Shown here: piece after piece, positions 1 to 10,303 of the stretch | Layout: each line of letters starts with the position of its first letter | How positions within the stretch are numbered: the stretch's first letter is position 1 | Source of the DNA: Fallopia convolvulus | Lineage: Eukaryota; Streptophyta; Magnoliopsida; Caryophyllales; Polygonaceae | Length of the DNA stretch: 64,000 nucleotides | Assembly: GCA_964016875.1 (NCBI GenBank) | Contig: OZ024737.1 | Coordinates: 29,079,683 to 29,143,682, forward strand | Direction of reading: 5' to 3' | The notes under the pieces: model-generated | What the model was told of the DNA's origin: nothing | Databases searched by the model: none | Seen by the model: only the letters and a program-made list of their open reading frames with translations | Program-made: the position numbers and the translations under genes

Positions 1-1
1 C

Positions 2-778
2 AAGCGGGATGAAAGAACAATCGGACATCCAAGTATTTTCAAAACGGAACGGAATTTTCCGAAATAAATTTGCAGTCCCAAGGGAGAAAGTAATAAGACA
101 ATGATCAGAGGTAGTAAAAGGATGATGATGCACTACAATCGAAGGAAATAAAGTAGTCAAAGTTTGATGACATAACACACGATCTAATTTTTCAAAAATA
201 TTATCCAACGCAACAGATCGTTTTCTCCAAGTGAAAGGAAAACCAGTTGTTTTTAAGTCAACAAGTCCAAACTCATTTGCGAAGTTCAATAGTCTATTGA
301 AACGACTTAAAACAGGAGTAGAACCTCCAAGTTTATCGTTGGGAGATGAAATCTCATTAAGATCACCCATTAACAGGAAAGGTAATTGGAAACGATAAAT
401 AGTTTCGGAGATTGAATTCCAGAAAGAGACTTTGTGTTCTTCTCGAGAGGGGGCATAAACAAATATCAATAAAAAAATATGCTGTCGATAGGTATATTGC
501 ATAATAATAAGATTATCGGATTGATGCACTAAAACACATTTTCGGGTTTCAATATTGTCAGAGATAAGTAACCAAATCCCCCCTTTAGTACCAATAGATG
601 GAGATGAAATTACTCTATGAAAGCCAGATTTTCGAATAATAGAGATGACAGGGTCAGAGTCAGTTTTAGTTTCCGCTAGGCAAAGAAAATTAAGTTTATT
701 AACCTTTCTTATGAACCCAACTTCCTCCCAGAAGTTAGGCCTACGAATCCCTCTAATGTTCCAATAACCTATATTCAT
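2..778 (-). CDS. LINE (L1-type) ORF2, N-terminal endonuclease part, runs off left edge
   Basis: Non-LTR retrotransposon ORF2 nicks target DNA and reverse-transcribes the element RNA; only the N-terminal apurinic-endonuclease-like domain lies here. Reading the minus strand from the ATG at 778 gives about 259 codons with no stop. The start reads MNIGYWNIRG, typical of plant LINE ORF2. Endonuclease landmarks appear in order: LAETKT (catalytic Glu, about residue 36), VYAPSREE (about 108), MGDLNEI (Asp about 139), GFPFTWR (about 179) and TTSDHCLI (Asp-His about 225). The linker FRFENTW follows before the edge. The reverse transcriptase must lie left of the window. The ATG overlaps the stop of a long upstream frame as ATGA. 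An open endonuclease frame suggests a fairly young copy. Confidence 0.88.
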   Translation of the reverse strand, partial: MNIGYWNIRGIRRPNFWEEVGFIRKVNKLNFLCLAETKTDSDPVISIIRKSGFHRVISSPSIGTKGGIWLLISDNIETRKCVLVHQSDNLIIMQYTYRQHIFLLIFVYAPSREEHKVSFWNSISETIYRFQLPFLLMGDLNEISSPNDKLGGSTPVLSRFNRLLNFANEFGLVDLKTTGFPFTWRKRSVALDNIFEKLDRVLCHQTLTTLFPSIVVHHHPFTTSDHCLITFSLGTANLFRKIPFRFENTWMSDCSFIPL

Positions 779-1839
779 AAAAAACCTTGTTTATAAGAGA
801 AACAAAAGTGCAAGCAAGTATGATTCATATCATGATTAATCAAAAGAGATAAGTGAGAAATGATATTTAAAAAGTTTACAAATTTCCACCCATACCAAAA
901 AGAATAAGAAGAGCCTAAAAGATTACAACCAAACAAGGTATACAGAATTTTTAGGCACATTAACTTGATACACCATAAATACAAAATATAAAGAACTAAG
1001 CAGCCACAAATACAAAAATTTATAAGAGACCAAACAAGGATAAAGAACAACTTGAAAAGGAAGTAAGTGAGTTTGATGTTGCATTTCTCCAAGAAGCAAA
1101 TACAACATAACCTGTAAATGAGCACAAGACAAAGGAAAAGCCTTAAAGTGTTAAAAAAATAAGCTGTTACATTTAGGAAAACAGAAGATAAGGCATTAGA
1201 ACTTATACATAGAGTGAAATTAGTAACTACATAATGGCTAGGATTAATAGGAACATAATACAAGCAGGTTGTAACAATCCAAATTTTGACTAAATTACAG
1301 CACGAGACTATGAACCAGGGTATATTATCAGTATAGATATGCACTAAATAGGCAGCAACAAGCAAGACCTCAAAGCTGCAATGATACGAAGGCACACTAA
1401 AGGGAGATATCAACATTACAGAGAGGGGGCAGATACAACAACAATTACTTGGAGAGGAGCTCCAAGTAACAAGGCTGCAAAGATTCCAAAAAATAAGAGT
1501 GCAATAAGACATACATCTAGAATGAACAAGATAAAAAGTAGAACAAAAAAGATAACACAAGGTAGTCATAATAATAAAGAGAGAACAATAGTGACAACCA
1601 AATATAGTAAAAGTTAACCAAGTGTAGGTTGACAACCAGAAGTAAAAACCAAATAAGCATAATATTATACATAGAAGATTGATATAGCAAACATCCAGCC
1701 AGAAGGAACTACACAGGGCATTACAGTTATCAAAAGGAGGCAACATAAAGAAGCCTAGGCCCAGCAAGTTACAACAGTAAGAAAAAGGTAGGAAATATAG
1801 CAAAGGTGCAACAAAACAGAACCAGTCACAAGGGGGCAC
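775..1839 (-). other. Long open hydrophobic, Cys-rich frame between LINE ORF1 remnant and ORF2
   Basis: About 354 codons stay open on the minus strand, from just after a TAA at 1848-1846 to a TGA that overlaps the ORF2 start (ATGA). The first codon of the open frame is GTG; the first ATG is some 30 codons in. The predicted product is rich in Phe, Leu, Cys and Tyr and does not look like a zinc-knuckle or RRM ORF1 protein. The plus strand is strongly purine-rich here, which by itself depletes minus-strand stops, so the open frame may be a composition effect. I do not recognise a family. Confidence 0.25.
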
Positions 1840-1845
1840 TAAACA

Positions 1846-1908
1846 TTAGGTGGCTTGCTTTTTGCCTCTAGTTTTCTTTAAAACTTTGTTGAGAGGGAGA
1901 GACACATG
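1846..1908 (-). pseudogene. Possible C-terminal remnant of LINE ORF1
   Basis: About 20 codons end in a basic tail (LNKVLKKTRGKKQAT then TAA), which resembles the lysine-rich end of plant LINE ORF1 proteins. An in-frame TAG lies just upstream, so the element is either 5'-truncated or broken here. The frame is the same as that of the long open frame that follows. Support is compositional and positional only. Confidence 0.3.
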
Positions 1909-2377
1909 GGTGTGTGTGTCCTACTCCTATAATGCAATTTCCACCAAAAGTCAATAGGGATATGAAATTTGCTTGCGCATCATGCATGTGCAAGACAAGT
2001 GGCAGCATCTCATTGGCTGTTAACCCATCTTAATGTGCACTTGCACTCCTCCAGATCTGCAACTGCAATCAATTGCCAAGAGAAGAGAAGAGACTCTCGA
2101 GATTCGACCAAAAAAAAAAGAAGAGACTCTCTCGAGTGTATTTATTTATTTATTAAAAAAGAAAAAGAAAAAGAAAAAGAGAAAAAGAGTTGTATTGTAC
2201 TGGTATTTGTAATTATTGTATGATTGTATCGAGCAGTTTGGAGGTGGGCCCTGGTTTTTGTTGTTAGCCAGGACGGATGGGCCCACAGGGTCAGGGGAAC
2301 CCGTACGGCCCTGAATTGTTGATCAGTGGGGGACGACTAGGAGAGGGGGAAAGTCGCTCGCACAAAGACACGCGTGA

Positions 2378-2401
2378 CCCCCCCCCCCCCCCCCCCCCCC
2401 C
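2378..2401. repeat. 24-base C homopolymer
   Basis: An uninterrupted run of 24 C on the plus strand (G on the minus) in otherwise AT-rich DNA, between a mixed region and a T-rich stretch. It could form G-quadruplex or i-motif structures. Its length is also likely to be uncertain for sequencing reasons. Confidence 0.9.
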
Positions 2402-2573
2402 TCGATTTCGATGGGGTTTTTTATGACTACTTTTTTCTTCTTTAAAAGCATACAACTTTTGTTTATTTTCCGGTTTTTTTTTGTTTTATTTTATGCTTTT
2501 TAAGTGACAACTTAAAATACAGTACATATTAAAACAGTAAAAAAATCTAGAGCGTCTATACTCTATAAGCACA

Positions 2574-3211
2574 GTGGGGTGTCTAAACCTGATTAACCGA
2601 AATTCAATTAAGCATAATTCGGTTAGTTAAAATCATTAATTGAAATTGAACCGTGAATCCCAGTTAACCGTAGTTTGGTTAATCATTTTTTCTGTTTGAT
2701 TTTCTCAGTTAATCGATAACCATTTATGTAACTTTATCTTAAATGATTAAAACTAAAATAATAAAATTTGAATAAAAAAAGTGACCAAGCAAGTCTTTTA
2801 TTTTAAATATGTACTTATATCATATTGTTTTGTTTATTGTAAACAAAAATCGAGATTATATATTATATTGTGTGGAATCAAACATTGTGTGTATTAATTT
2901 TTATCCCATCAAATTTAATTAATATGCGACCATAGTGTCTAAATTGTTAAAATTAGAGAAGGAAAGACTCAAACTAGATTAGCATCTTGAAGATCCTAGA
3001 TCTTAACCACTAAATAAATCAAAGATAACTAATATTTGAAAAAATATATTTTTGATTTTTCGGTTACCCGTTATATGTAAAGTTGTGAACCGAAACCGAA
3101 AATATTTTCGGTTCGGTTAACCAAACCGAAATTTCAAAAAAAAGGTTTGGTTAACCTAAAAAATAACCGGTTTTTCGGTTTGTTGGTTCGGTTTTTTATG
3201 GACACCATTAG
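2574..3211. mobile_element. Degenerate hAT-like MITE rich in GGTTAACCGAA-type words
   Basis: The left end has GGGGTGTCTAAACC and the right end, inverted, has ATGGTGTCCATAAAAA. Between them are many words built on cggttaacc/aaccgaa, concentrated towards both ends. Other hAT elements in this window have the same design (GGGTGTC ends plus GGGTCGGGT-type words). I could not find a clean 8-bp target duplication, so the boundaries are approximate. Confidence 0.4.
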
Positions 3212-3522
3212 GCAATGACAGATGGTGAACTAAATTGAAGGGGCACAATTTATTAAGAGATTTTTTAGACTCTACGTATATCGTTAAAACTTAATTAAAA
3301 TAATAAGAAATGTGTAACTACAAAAACTTTATAAAAATTGATATCAAGTAAAGTATTGAGGAATTGGCAAACCACTCGTATAATATGTAATATTTCACTT
3401 AACTACCCATATTTTAAATAATTACTGAAAACTACACATATTACATATTCTGTTAGTTATTCACCACCCAAAACCCAGAACCATTGGTTTCCGTCAAAAA
3501 AGAGTGACATGGAACTAACATT

Positions 3523-3738
3523 TTAATTTTTGTTTAGACCTTGCCAGATCAACTCATTTCCCACTGGATGTATATCGTTGCCATCGTCACCACCAAAATC
3601 CCAATCTTGAAACCCTAAGAACGAATTTGCAACCGAAACGACGGGGCATGTAGTCGAGCTCCGACTCGCATCGCCGAATATCAACCGCCCGAAAAGCACA
3701 AGAATTGCAATCCCAAAGCCGGTCCCACGAATCCTCAT
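3523..3738 (-). pseudogene. Captured exon-like fragment with signal-peptide-like N terminus
   Basis: A 71-codon frame starts MRIRGTGFGIAILVLFGRL, with basic residues and then a hydrophobic stretch ending near GDAS, as in a secretory signal peptide or membrane anchor. It continues through TCPVVSVANSFLGFQDWDFGG and stops soon after. AAG|GTCT near the end (GGCAAGGTCT at about 3540) could be a former splice donor. No second exon is seen on the far side; the inverted terminal repeat begins instead. I do not recognise the parent gene. The interpretation is a fragment of a host gene carried by the surrounding Mutator-like element. Confidence 0.45.
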
Positions 3739-4105
3739 CCTTCATCTACACTCAACATAAAAATCTCTCCCTCTATCTATGTCTTTGTTTACCCCCGCAA
3801 TTGGATTAAAAAGCATGTAACGAGAAAGAGAAATCAGGAAATCAGTAACGAAATGATTTGATTGGATAAGGGGGCGGATTGGAGGATTTTGAGAGTAAGC
3901 CGAAATTATCAATTGAAGGCTCGCGAATCCTGTGAAAAAAGGACGGGATTGATTGGAGTTACTAAGAGGGAAGATAAATTATATCCGTGCAGAGCGAGTG
4001 GGAAATTGGATTGAATTAGTGGAGACCCCACGACCCTATTGTTGGAAATGGAGGTGGAAAGATTAGAAGTTCATCTACAAAGCTAATTTCTAGATTTAGT
4101 TTTGG

Positions 4106-4548
4106 GTGATTATTGAATGTTGTGAATATAAGGAGTTTTTTATCCCAAATTTGGTAGTGGGCAACGAGAAGACTACTGTCGGCGCAAAGAAGAAGCGCAA
4201 CGAACCTAAGGCAGCTTCGGTCACCGGTGATCTGAAGCTGATGAAGAAGAATGTGTACATAGTGGATAAAGAGGAGGCCATGGAGGAATGGGCCGCCAAG
4301 ATTGGAGGAAGGGTGTTCCCGTTTGGATTGGAACCTTCAACACTCCCGATGAGGCATTGAGAGCCTACGACAGGCAACCCGACACATCTGTGGTGACAAG
4401 GACAGGTTCCAATTTCCTCGACTCGCCAACTCCTTTGTATCCTCCGCCACTACACTGTTGTGACCGAGTCCACTCAACTGAGTTACTCGTCATGTTTGAG
4501 ACGATTGATGTGGCCTTTGTGTACAAGTATGAATATGGCAGAGTTTGA
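4106..4548 (+). pseudogene. Frameshifted AP2/ERF transcription-factor fragment
   Basis: AP2/ERF proteins are plant transcription factors that bind GCC-box or DRE DNA through a roughly 60-residue AP2 domain. One frame reads EEWAAKIGG (4281-4310). The frame then shifts by one base and reads RKGVPVWIGTFNTPDEALR followed by AYDR (4306-4375). Together these match the WAAEIRDP..KGVRVWLGTF.TAEEAARAYD core of the domain. The N-terminal half of the domain (YRGVRQRPWG) is missing and the downstream sequence is out of frame. The fragment lies inside a Mutator-like element, so it is best read as a captured, non-functional copy. The core motif is clear; the exact ERF subgroup is not. Confidence 0.65.
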
Positions 4549-4909
4549 AGAAATGGGCTAGATAGCTCTGGAAGAGCAAAATTATACACTTTCACAATGT
4601 TTTTTATAATCTCGATCTTGATTAATTAATTAATAGTGAAGGGTTTAATAAAGGCATGTGGTCAATCATCTAGTGACATAGATTGAATCATTTGTCCACA
4701 TAAAGCTAAAAAACAAAGAAAAAAACAAGTTAAAAGCAAGTGCCATGTCATTAAAATTCAAACGGAGTTGAACGACAAGTAGGAAGGGTGGTTCATTTCT
4801 AACGGAGTGTCAAATAAGGGTGTTTTCCATAATTTCGCAATATAAGGGTGATTAAGTGAAATATCACCAATTATACGGGCGATTTTAAGCTATTCGGCCA
4901 AAAGTATTT

Positions 4910-5984
4910 GCTACAAAAGATTGATTCCAACAAAATAAGAGATCATCATTAGTCAGGTCGTTATGTTTCTTTTGACTCTTCAATCTGTAGAGGTGGTAAA
5001 TTCATCATGCGAGTCTTCATATTCTGAAAATATTGGATGATGTTGTAAGGGTTTCTTGACAAACAAATAAATTTATAAATCAAAACCCAACTGAGTATAG
5101 CAGAGTAAGGTTCGTCCACGGGAGAGAGTCAGTATCAAGTTTCGCTTAACTTGGAGCGCAAGTAAGAGTAAAAAGTTGGATTTTTATCAATTAAAGAGAA
5201 AATTCTAAGGTCTAGGTATCACCATAACAACAATTATGTATGCCAATGTCAATGAAACACAAAAATCATGCTTCTATCACCTAAAGTTATCAACTTTCGT
5301 CAACTATGCAAGTAAATCAATCAACTTTCATTAGATCAATAAACTTGTCTATCTATCTCTTTGCTTCAATTAGGATTGATCAACTTTCGCTTCAAAATCC
5401 TAATTGACTATTCAGATCCATAGTATTCGCTTTCGCTTCAAAAACCCTAATTGACAATACCGAGACGTTTTTTAGGGTTTTAAATCGAAAGTTGATCAAT
5501 TAGGGTTTTTGAAAAGAAACATCTCGATACCGACCCCGTCAGGGTCGGTAGGGTTTTTTCTTTAATTTCCTCGAGTTCCTCTTCATTGTACGCCTCGATA
5601 CCGACCCTACTGCCTCGACACTAGCCTCATAACTAAGAGCATGCTTCGATAGGGGGTCGTTACACCTTGCTTTTGTCTTGATTCTTCTTCCTTAGGCTCG
5701 GTAACGAGCCTTTGAACTTCCTTCTTGTCTTGATCTTGGTCTTTTCCCTCTATTCCTTCTTCATTCTGATTCCATTCCTCATATGTTTTTCCTTAGCCTT
5801 GCTCCTCTCCTAAAAAACGCTCCAAACAATTTCCAAAACCTACAAAAACACCACCAAAGCTTATGTAGACTCCATATCTTAAGCACATACGAAAATGTAC
5901 ACAAATGACTCAAAACCAAACACAAAACCAAAGAAAAAGACTTAAACACATAAAAACACACCCTAAAAACACAACTAAAAAGTC
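4910..5984. other. No gene seen; degenerate repeat sequence
   Basis: This holds repeated CAACTTTCG and AACCCTAATTGA words and an imperfect inverted pair around 5420-5510. A stretch at 5085-5130 (CAGAGTAAGGTTCGTCCACG) resembles sequence common in degraded plant retrotransposon tails. No coding frame is convincing. Part of it may be the end of the adjacent hAT element. Confidence 0.4.
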
Positions 5985-8430
5985 GGACATCAAATGATAA
6001 CTTCATTGTCAATGCCTCTAAAAACTTCCTTCTCAATATAACACAATAGACAATCATTGACGAATTCATCTCCCATCTTGTTACTCAAATCTATCTTGAT
6101 AAAAGACATTGCAAAAAAGGCTCTTTCCACTGTAGCAGTAGCAACAAACGATACCAAAATCAACTCAATGAGGTGATATACCAAGTGAAAAGCATTCTGA
6201 ATTCCAACCTCAATCATCTTTTGAGCAAGAGCTCCAAAAATTTTCAAGTGTGCAAACTTTTCATTTTCTCTCATTTCATAAACCACAACTTGAGTTGTCC
6301 CTTAAGCTACATTTGATCATACATTGAGAAGTCTTGTGGATACAGTTCTGCAAGTCGAAGTAGCTTTGACACATTGAAGTTAAATAATGAATTCTTTGGA
6401 TCAAGACATGCTATACATAATACATGTAAGTAACTTTGTGCTTGACTCGTTGAAACGATGCTTCATCTCTTCACCAACTTGATCAAGAACTTAGAAATGT
6501 AGCATAAAATTAAATCTGTTATATTTTTTTTTAAATATTTAATAGAGAGAAACTAGTTACCGGGCAGAATATGTAAACTTTAAAGTGGTATAGGCATGTT
6601 ACCGCATATCCAACACGCCTAGATCGAAAACGACCTAGTTTCGTCCATATTTGGAATGGTAATATCATTCTTAACACAAAAATTCTTGACTTCTTCAAGT
6701 AGCTCATCCAATCCTTCATCTCTCACATTTTGAAACTTCATCTTAGTTCTTTGAACCAAACTCGCGCCCTCGAGAATATTTTGATCAATGTGACAAAATA
6801 TTTGTCAAGCCCAATACTAGTTTTGTGAAGAGAGCAACATTTTTTTTTTAAAATTTTCCATTTTTTCACCCAAACTAACGACAAGGTCTCGAGCTTTCGG
6901 ATTAGTTGCATCATCAATAATAGTTTCAAGAACTTGAATTGTTGATGACCACAAAGATAAAAGACGAATAATGGTGGTAAAGTTGGAACCCAATGAGCAG
7001 CTCCCGGACGAACTAAGCTATTTTCTTGATTCAATCCTCTTCCGGTAAAAATTTCACCATTTACTAAGATCTCCACCATGTCTTCATGTTGTTATTGTCA
7101 GAATTGATCAATGTGACAAAATATTTGTCAAGCCCAATACTAGTTTTGTGAAGAGAGCAACATTTTTTTTAAAAATTTTTCCATTTTTTCACCCAAACTA
7201 ACGACAAGGTCTCGAGCTTTCGGATTAGTTGCATCATCAATAATAGTTTCAAGAACTTGAATTGTTGATGACCACAAAGATAAAAGACGAATAATGGTGG
7301 TAAAGTTGGAACCCAATGAGTAGCTCCCGGACGAACTAAGCTATTTTCTTGATTCAATCCTCTTCCGGTAAAAATTTCACCATTTACTAAGATCTCCACC
7401 ATGTCTTCATGTTGTTATTGTCAGAATTGATCTTTTCTTTTGCAAAAAGCTCCAACAATATTTGCCATCATGGACAAATACTAAAAAAAATCGGTAAAAA
7501 ATTGATTACTTTGTGAAACCGCCACAACAACCAATTGTAATTGGTGAGCAAAATAATGAACATAGATTGCACATGGATTTTCATTCAATATAAGAGTCTT
7601 CAATCCGCTAAGCACGTCTCGCATATTAGAAGCTCCATCATATCCTTGGCCTTCTAGTTTAGAGATTAATAATCCATGTCCAACAAAAACCTCAACAATG
7701 CCACTTTTCAAAGAGAGCGTGGTGATGTCAACAACATGAACAACTCCAAGAAACTCTTCCATCACTATTCCACGATTGTCTACAAATCTCAAAACAATAT
7801 CCATTTGTTCTTTTATCGAACTATCACGAGCCTCATCAATCAATAAATAAAAGAACTTGTCTCCAATATCATGAATAATAGCTGTTGTTGTCTCTGATGT
7901 ACAAGCACATAAAATTTCGTTTTGAATGCGAGGATAACTAAGTTAATGATTTGCTAGTGCATTTGTGTTCACCACCTTTCCAACATCAACATTGCGTAAG
8001 TTATACTAATCAAGAACTTCAAGAAAATTTCCTCTATTTAGTGAACTTGTCGACTCATCATTCCCCCGAAAGGCCAAACCTTGTCCAAGTAGCAATCTAA
8101 TAACATCCACAGTTGCGGTCAAACGAGTGCGGTATGCATCATCCTATTCTTTCTTTCCAAAAGTCATCTTTCTTGTCAAACTTTGTCTTTAATCTTTGAA
8201 GGCAATAAAACATTTTTCGAGCATCATTGTGTATACTACCAACCGCTCCCACATGTCTTTGAACTTGTCACAAGCCTCCTTCCAATGATGAAATCTAGTT
8301 TTTCACAAACACATCATCCCCATTTCTTTTGCTTTCATCCCCTCTAAAAAGATAACACCAAAAATAAAATGCAGCATCCTTGGAAACTCTATACTCCAAC
8401 CATTCCCATTTCTTAAACCATCCAACTTAG
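5985..8430 (-). pseudogene. hAT-family transposase (TTF zinc finger/DUF4371 type), decayed
   Basis: Transposase pseudogene related to plant 'zinc finger MYM-type protein 1-like' hAT proteins. In minus-strand order: a TTF-type zinc finger remnant near 8420-8300 (WLEYRVSKDAAFYFWCYLF), interrupted by stops; the DUF4371/RNase-H-like core at 7843-7481 (EARDSSIKEQMDIVLRFVD, then LEGQGYDGASNMR and YVHYFAHQLQL); an insertion-domain piece (LNQENSLVRPG..HW) present twice through a tandem duplication; and the C-terminal hAT dimerisation motif at 6286-5990 (VATATVERAFFAM then NKMGDEFVNDCL). Several frameshifts and stops separate the pieces, so it cannot be functional. Clear terminal inverted repeats were not identified. 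Confidence 0.85.
6781..7426. repeat. Tandem duplication, two copies of about 323 bp
   Basis: 6781-7103 and 7104-7426 are nearly identical. Both begin TTGATCAATGTGACAAAAT and end GTTATTGTCAGAA, with small differences in a T/A run. The duplication lies inside the decayed hAT transposase and repeats the same coding block, so it postdates loss of function or caused it. Confidence 0.92.
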
Positions 8431-9089
8431 AACCACCTCAATTTTATTACCAAACTCACTTCTTTAATTCAAACAAAATTTATTAACTTTACAATGAAAG
8501 GCTATAATCAAATTCATTTCAACCATGAAAAAAAAATTAATATAAAGTTATCTAATTTACATAATTACATTGAAATTACAAACCCTATAATATCAATTCA
8601 ACACAAATTCATATTAAACATAAACAATTCAATATAATGAAGTATAAATAATTTGAATTAACACTTTTATATAAAAAAATTACAAATAATTTACGGATTA
8701 CAATCAAACATTCAAACACTAAAATTATAGATTTTCAATTTAAGATTGAAATTAAAGAAATTACAAATCAAATTACAGTGGAATAGAAGGAGGAGTCGAG
8801 GAGGCGGATGGCGGGCTCACAACGCAGTGGCAGGCGATGGGCGGCTGCGGAATGGTGAGTGCTACCTCGTTAAAGCGATAAAACTTCGAATGAAGAAGAG
8901 GTGGAAATGACCTCGATTGGCTGCAAAAAAAAAGAAGAGAATTACAATTTTTTTTCCACGCTTGTTATGACAATACTTTGTAATTCAAAAAAAACAAGAT
9001 ATTGCCAATTATCTCCCAACATCAAATTATACACTATCCATCTCTTTGTTCACATGCCAATTTTTTTATACTAAAAACAAGATATTGCC
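8431..9089. other. AT-rich spacer, no gene seen
   Basis: It contains a short GC-richer patch at 8785-8900 and otherwise low-complexity AT sequence. The patch holds CAGTGGCAGG (8825), which could be an eroded hAT end, but no partner was found. The last 70 bp could serve as the promoter of the small peptide ORF that follows. Confidence 0.4.
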
Positions 9090-9320
9090 ATGGCAATTTC
9101 AAAGACTACAATGTTATGCTTTGCTAGTCTTATGATTTTGTCTCTAGTTATACTTGAACCCGTGCATGGAAAAAATGTTGACATTGTTGAAGAACCATCA
9201 TCACCATCATCCTATGAAGATGCAAAAATTAGATTATGCCGAAAAGCTGATAGGTGTAGAGGCGACAACCCCCCTAAGGCGATCAATAGTGAAAGTGTTA
9301 TCAGTCATACACTTTCTTAA
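9090..9320 (+). CDS. Putative small secreted peptide, 76 aa, unknown family
   Basis: A single-exon frame starts at an ATG in good context (GCCATGGCA). The first 27 residues look like a signal peptide: MAISKTTM, then the hydrophobic CFASLMILSLVIL, ending near EPVHG. The mature part is short, acidic then basic, with only two cysteines (RLCRKADRCRGDN), and ends at TAA. An AATAAATAA-like polyadenylation word follows at about 9345. I do not recognise the family. Two cysteines are too few for a defensin-like fold, so this may be a truncated member of a cysteine-rich peptide family or a linear signalling peptide. It lies between transposon remnants and could be a pseudogene. Confidence 0.45.
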   Translation: MAISKTTMLCFASLMILSLVILEPVHGKNVDIVEEPSSPSSYEDAKIRLCRKADRCRGDNPPKAINSESVISHTLS

Positions 9321-9360
9321 GCATCAAGAAAGATCTCTTTTAAAATAAATAAGCAATATA

Positions 9361-9814
9361 TATACCATGATTGATTAAAATTGATTAATTTTTTTTATCC
9401 AAAATAATTCAATCATTGTATTTTCATATATGTATTATTGAATAATAAACTCTTTAAGTTGCACAAGACCTATACTTGATTTGGTGTTTAGTGTCATTTA
9501 AGTACAATTTACGACCATGGATTTTTTATGCATAACATTAGCATAGTATGATTATTTATAACATAATTTTTTTTGTTTTGAATTTATAAATTAAATGTCA
9601 AACTTTTTAAAATAAAAAACATAAATAATCTAAATTAATTACTAGATAAAAACACTATATATTTTTAGTCGAAAACACTAATCACTTACTTCGCAACGAT
9701 AATACTAATATTATGTATTAAATCACCTACAACTCAAAGGAAATTGAAGAGAATCAAGAATGACGTTAAAGAGTTGTATGTTTATTGGTGAGTTTAAAAG
9801 TTGTATATATATAT
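9361..9814. other. AT-rich intergenic stretch, nothing recognised
   Basis: No coding frame or repeat structure was supported. The right edge is a short (TA)n tract (about 9803-9814) that serves as the insertion site of the next element. Confidence 0.5.
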
Positions 9815-9924
9815 AGATTTTGGTTCAAGTGAGACCCACCCTTGTGGTGAGACCTTTGGCTTAAAGTAAGGACTAATCTCAACCATTAGATTTACATCAT
9901 CACTATATATTGGATGGTCAAGAT

Positions 9925-10262
9925 TTTTTATAAATTTTTTTAAATTTTTTTAAATTTTTTAACATTTTTTAAAATTTTCTTACAATTTTCTTATAATTTT
10001 TAAATTTTTTAAATTTTTTAAATTTTTTAAATTTTTTTAAATTTTTTTAAATTTTTTAAATTTTTTTAAATTTTTTAAATTTTTTAAATTTTTTCATTTT
10101 TTTTTAATTTGTTTTAATTTGTTTTAATTTGTTTTAATTTTTTTAATTTTTTTAATTTTTTTAATTTTTTTAATTTTTTTAATTTTTTTAATTTTTTTAA
10201 TTTTTTTAATTTTTTTAATTTTTTTAATTTTTTAATTTTTTAATTTTTTTAATTTTTTTTTT
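9925..10262. repeat. Low-complexity (T)nAA(A) tract
   Basis: About 340 bp of reiterated TTTTTTAAA and TTTTTTAA units with no other content, inside the TIR element. It probably grew by slippage. Confidence 0.9.
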
Positions 10263-10303
10263 CGGAATTTTTTTCATATTTTTTATATTATATTCTTTGT
10301 TAG

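Larger units (their letters stand above)
3359..4900. mobile_element. Mutator-like element with long TIRs carrying gene fragments (Pack-MULE-like)
   Basis: About 150 bp at the left (3360-3510) reappear inverted at the right (4745-4895). Shared blocks include CGTATAAT, ATATTTCACTTAA, CACCC/TACCC and TGACATGG. The ends are flanked by AAAGTATTG (3350-3358) and AAAGTATTT (4901-4909), a 9-bp duplication with one mismatch, the length typical of Mutator elements. No transposase is visible. The interior holds two gene-like, GC-richer pieces in opposite orientations: a signal-peptide-like exon and a broken AP2/ERF segment. That layout is characteristic of Pack-MULEs. Confidence 0.7.

Noticed and set aside
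1381..1617. 78-codon basic plus-strand frame
   Set aside because: It is the antisense of the LINE inter-ORF region; the purine-rich strand gives Lys/Arg-rich nonsense.
1969..2223. 84-codon plus frame ending in Lys-Glu repeats
   Set aside because: The KEKEKE tail comes from an AAAGAA simple repeat; no domain or gene structure.
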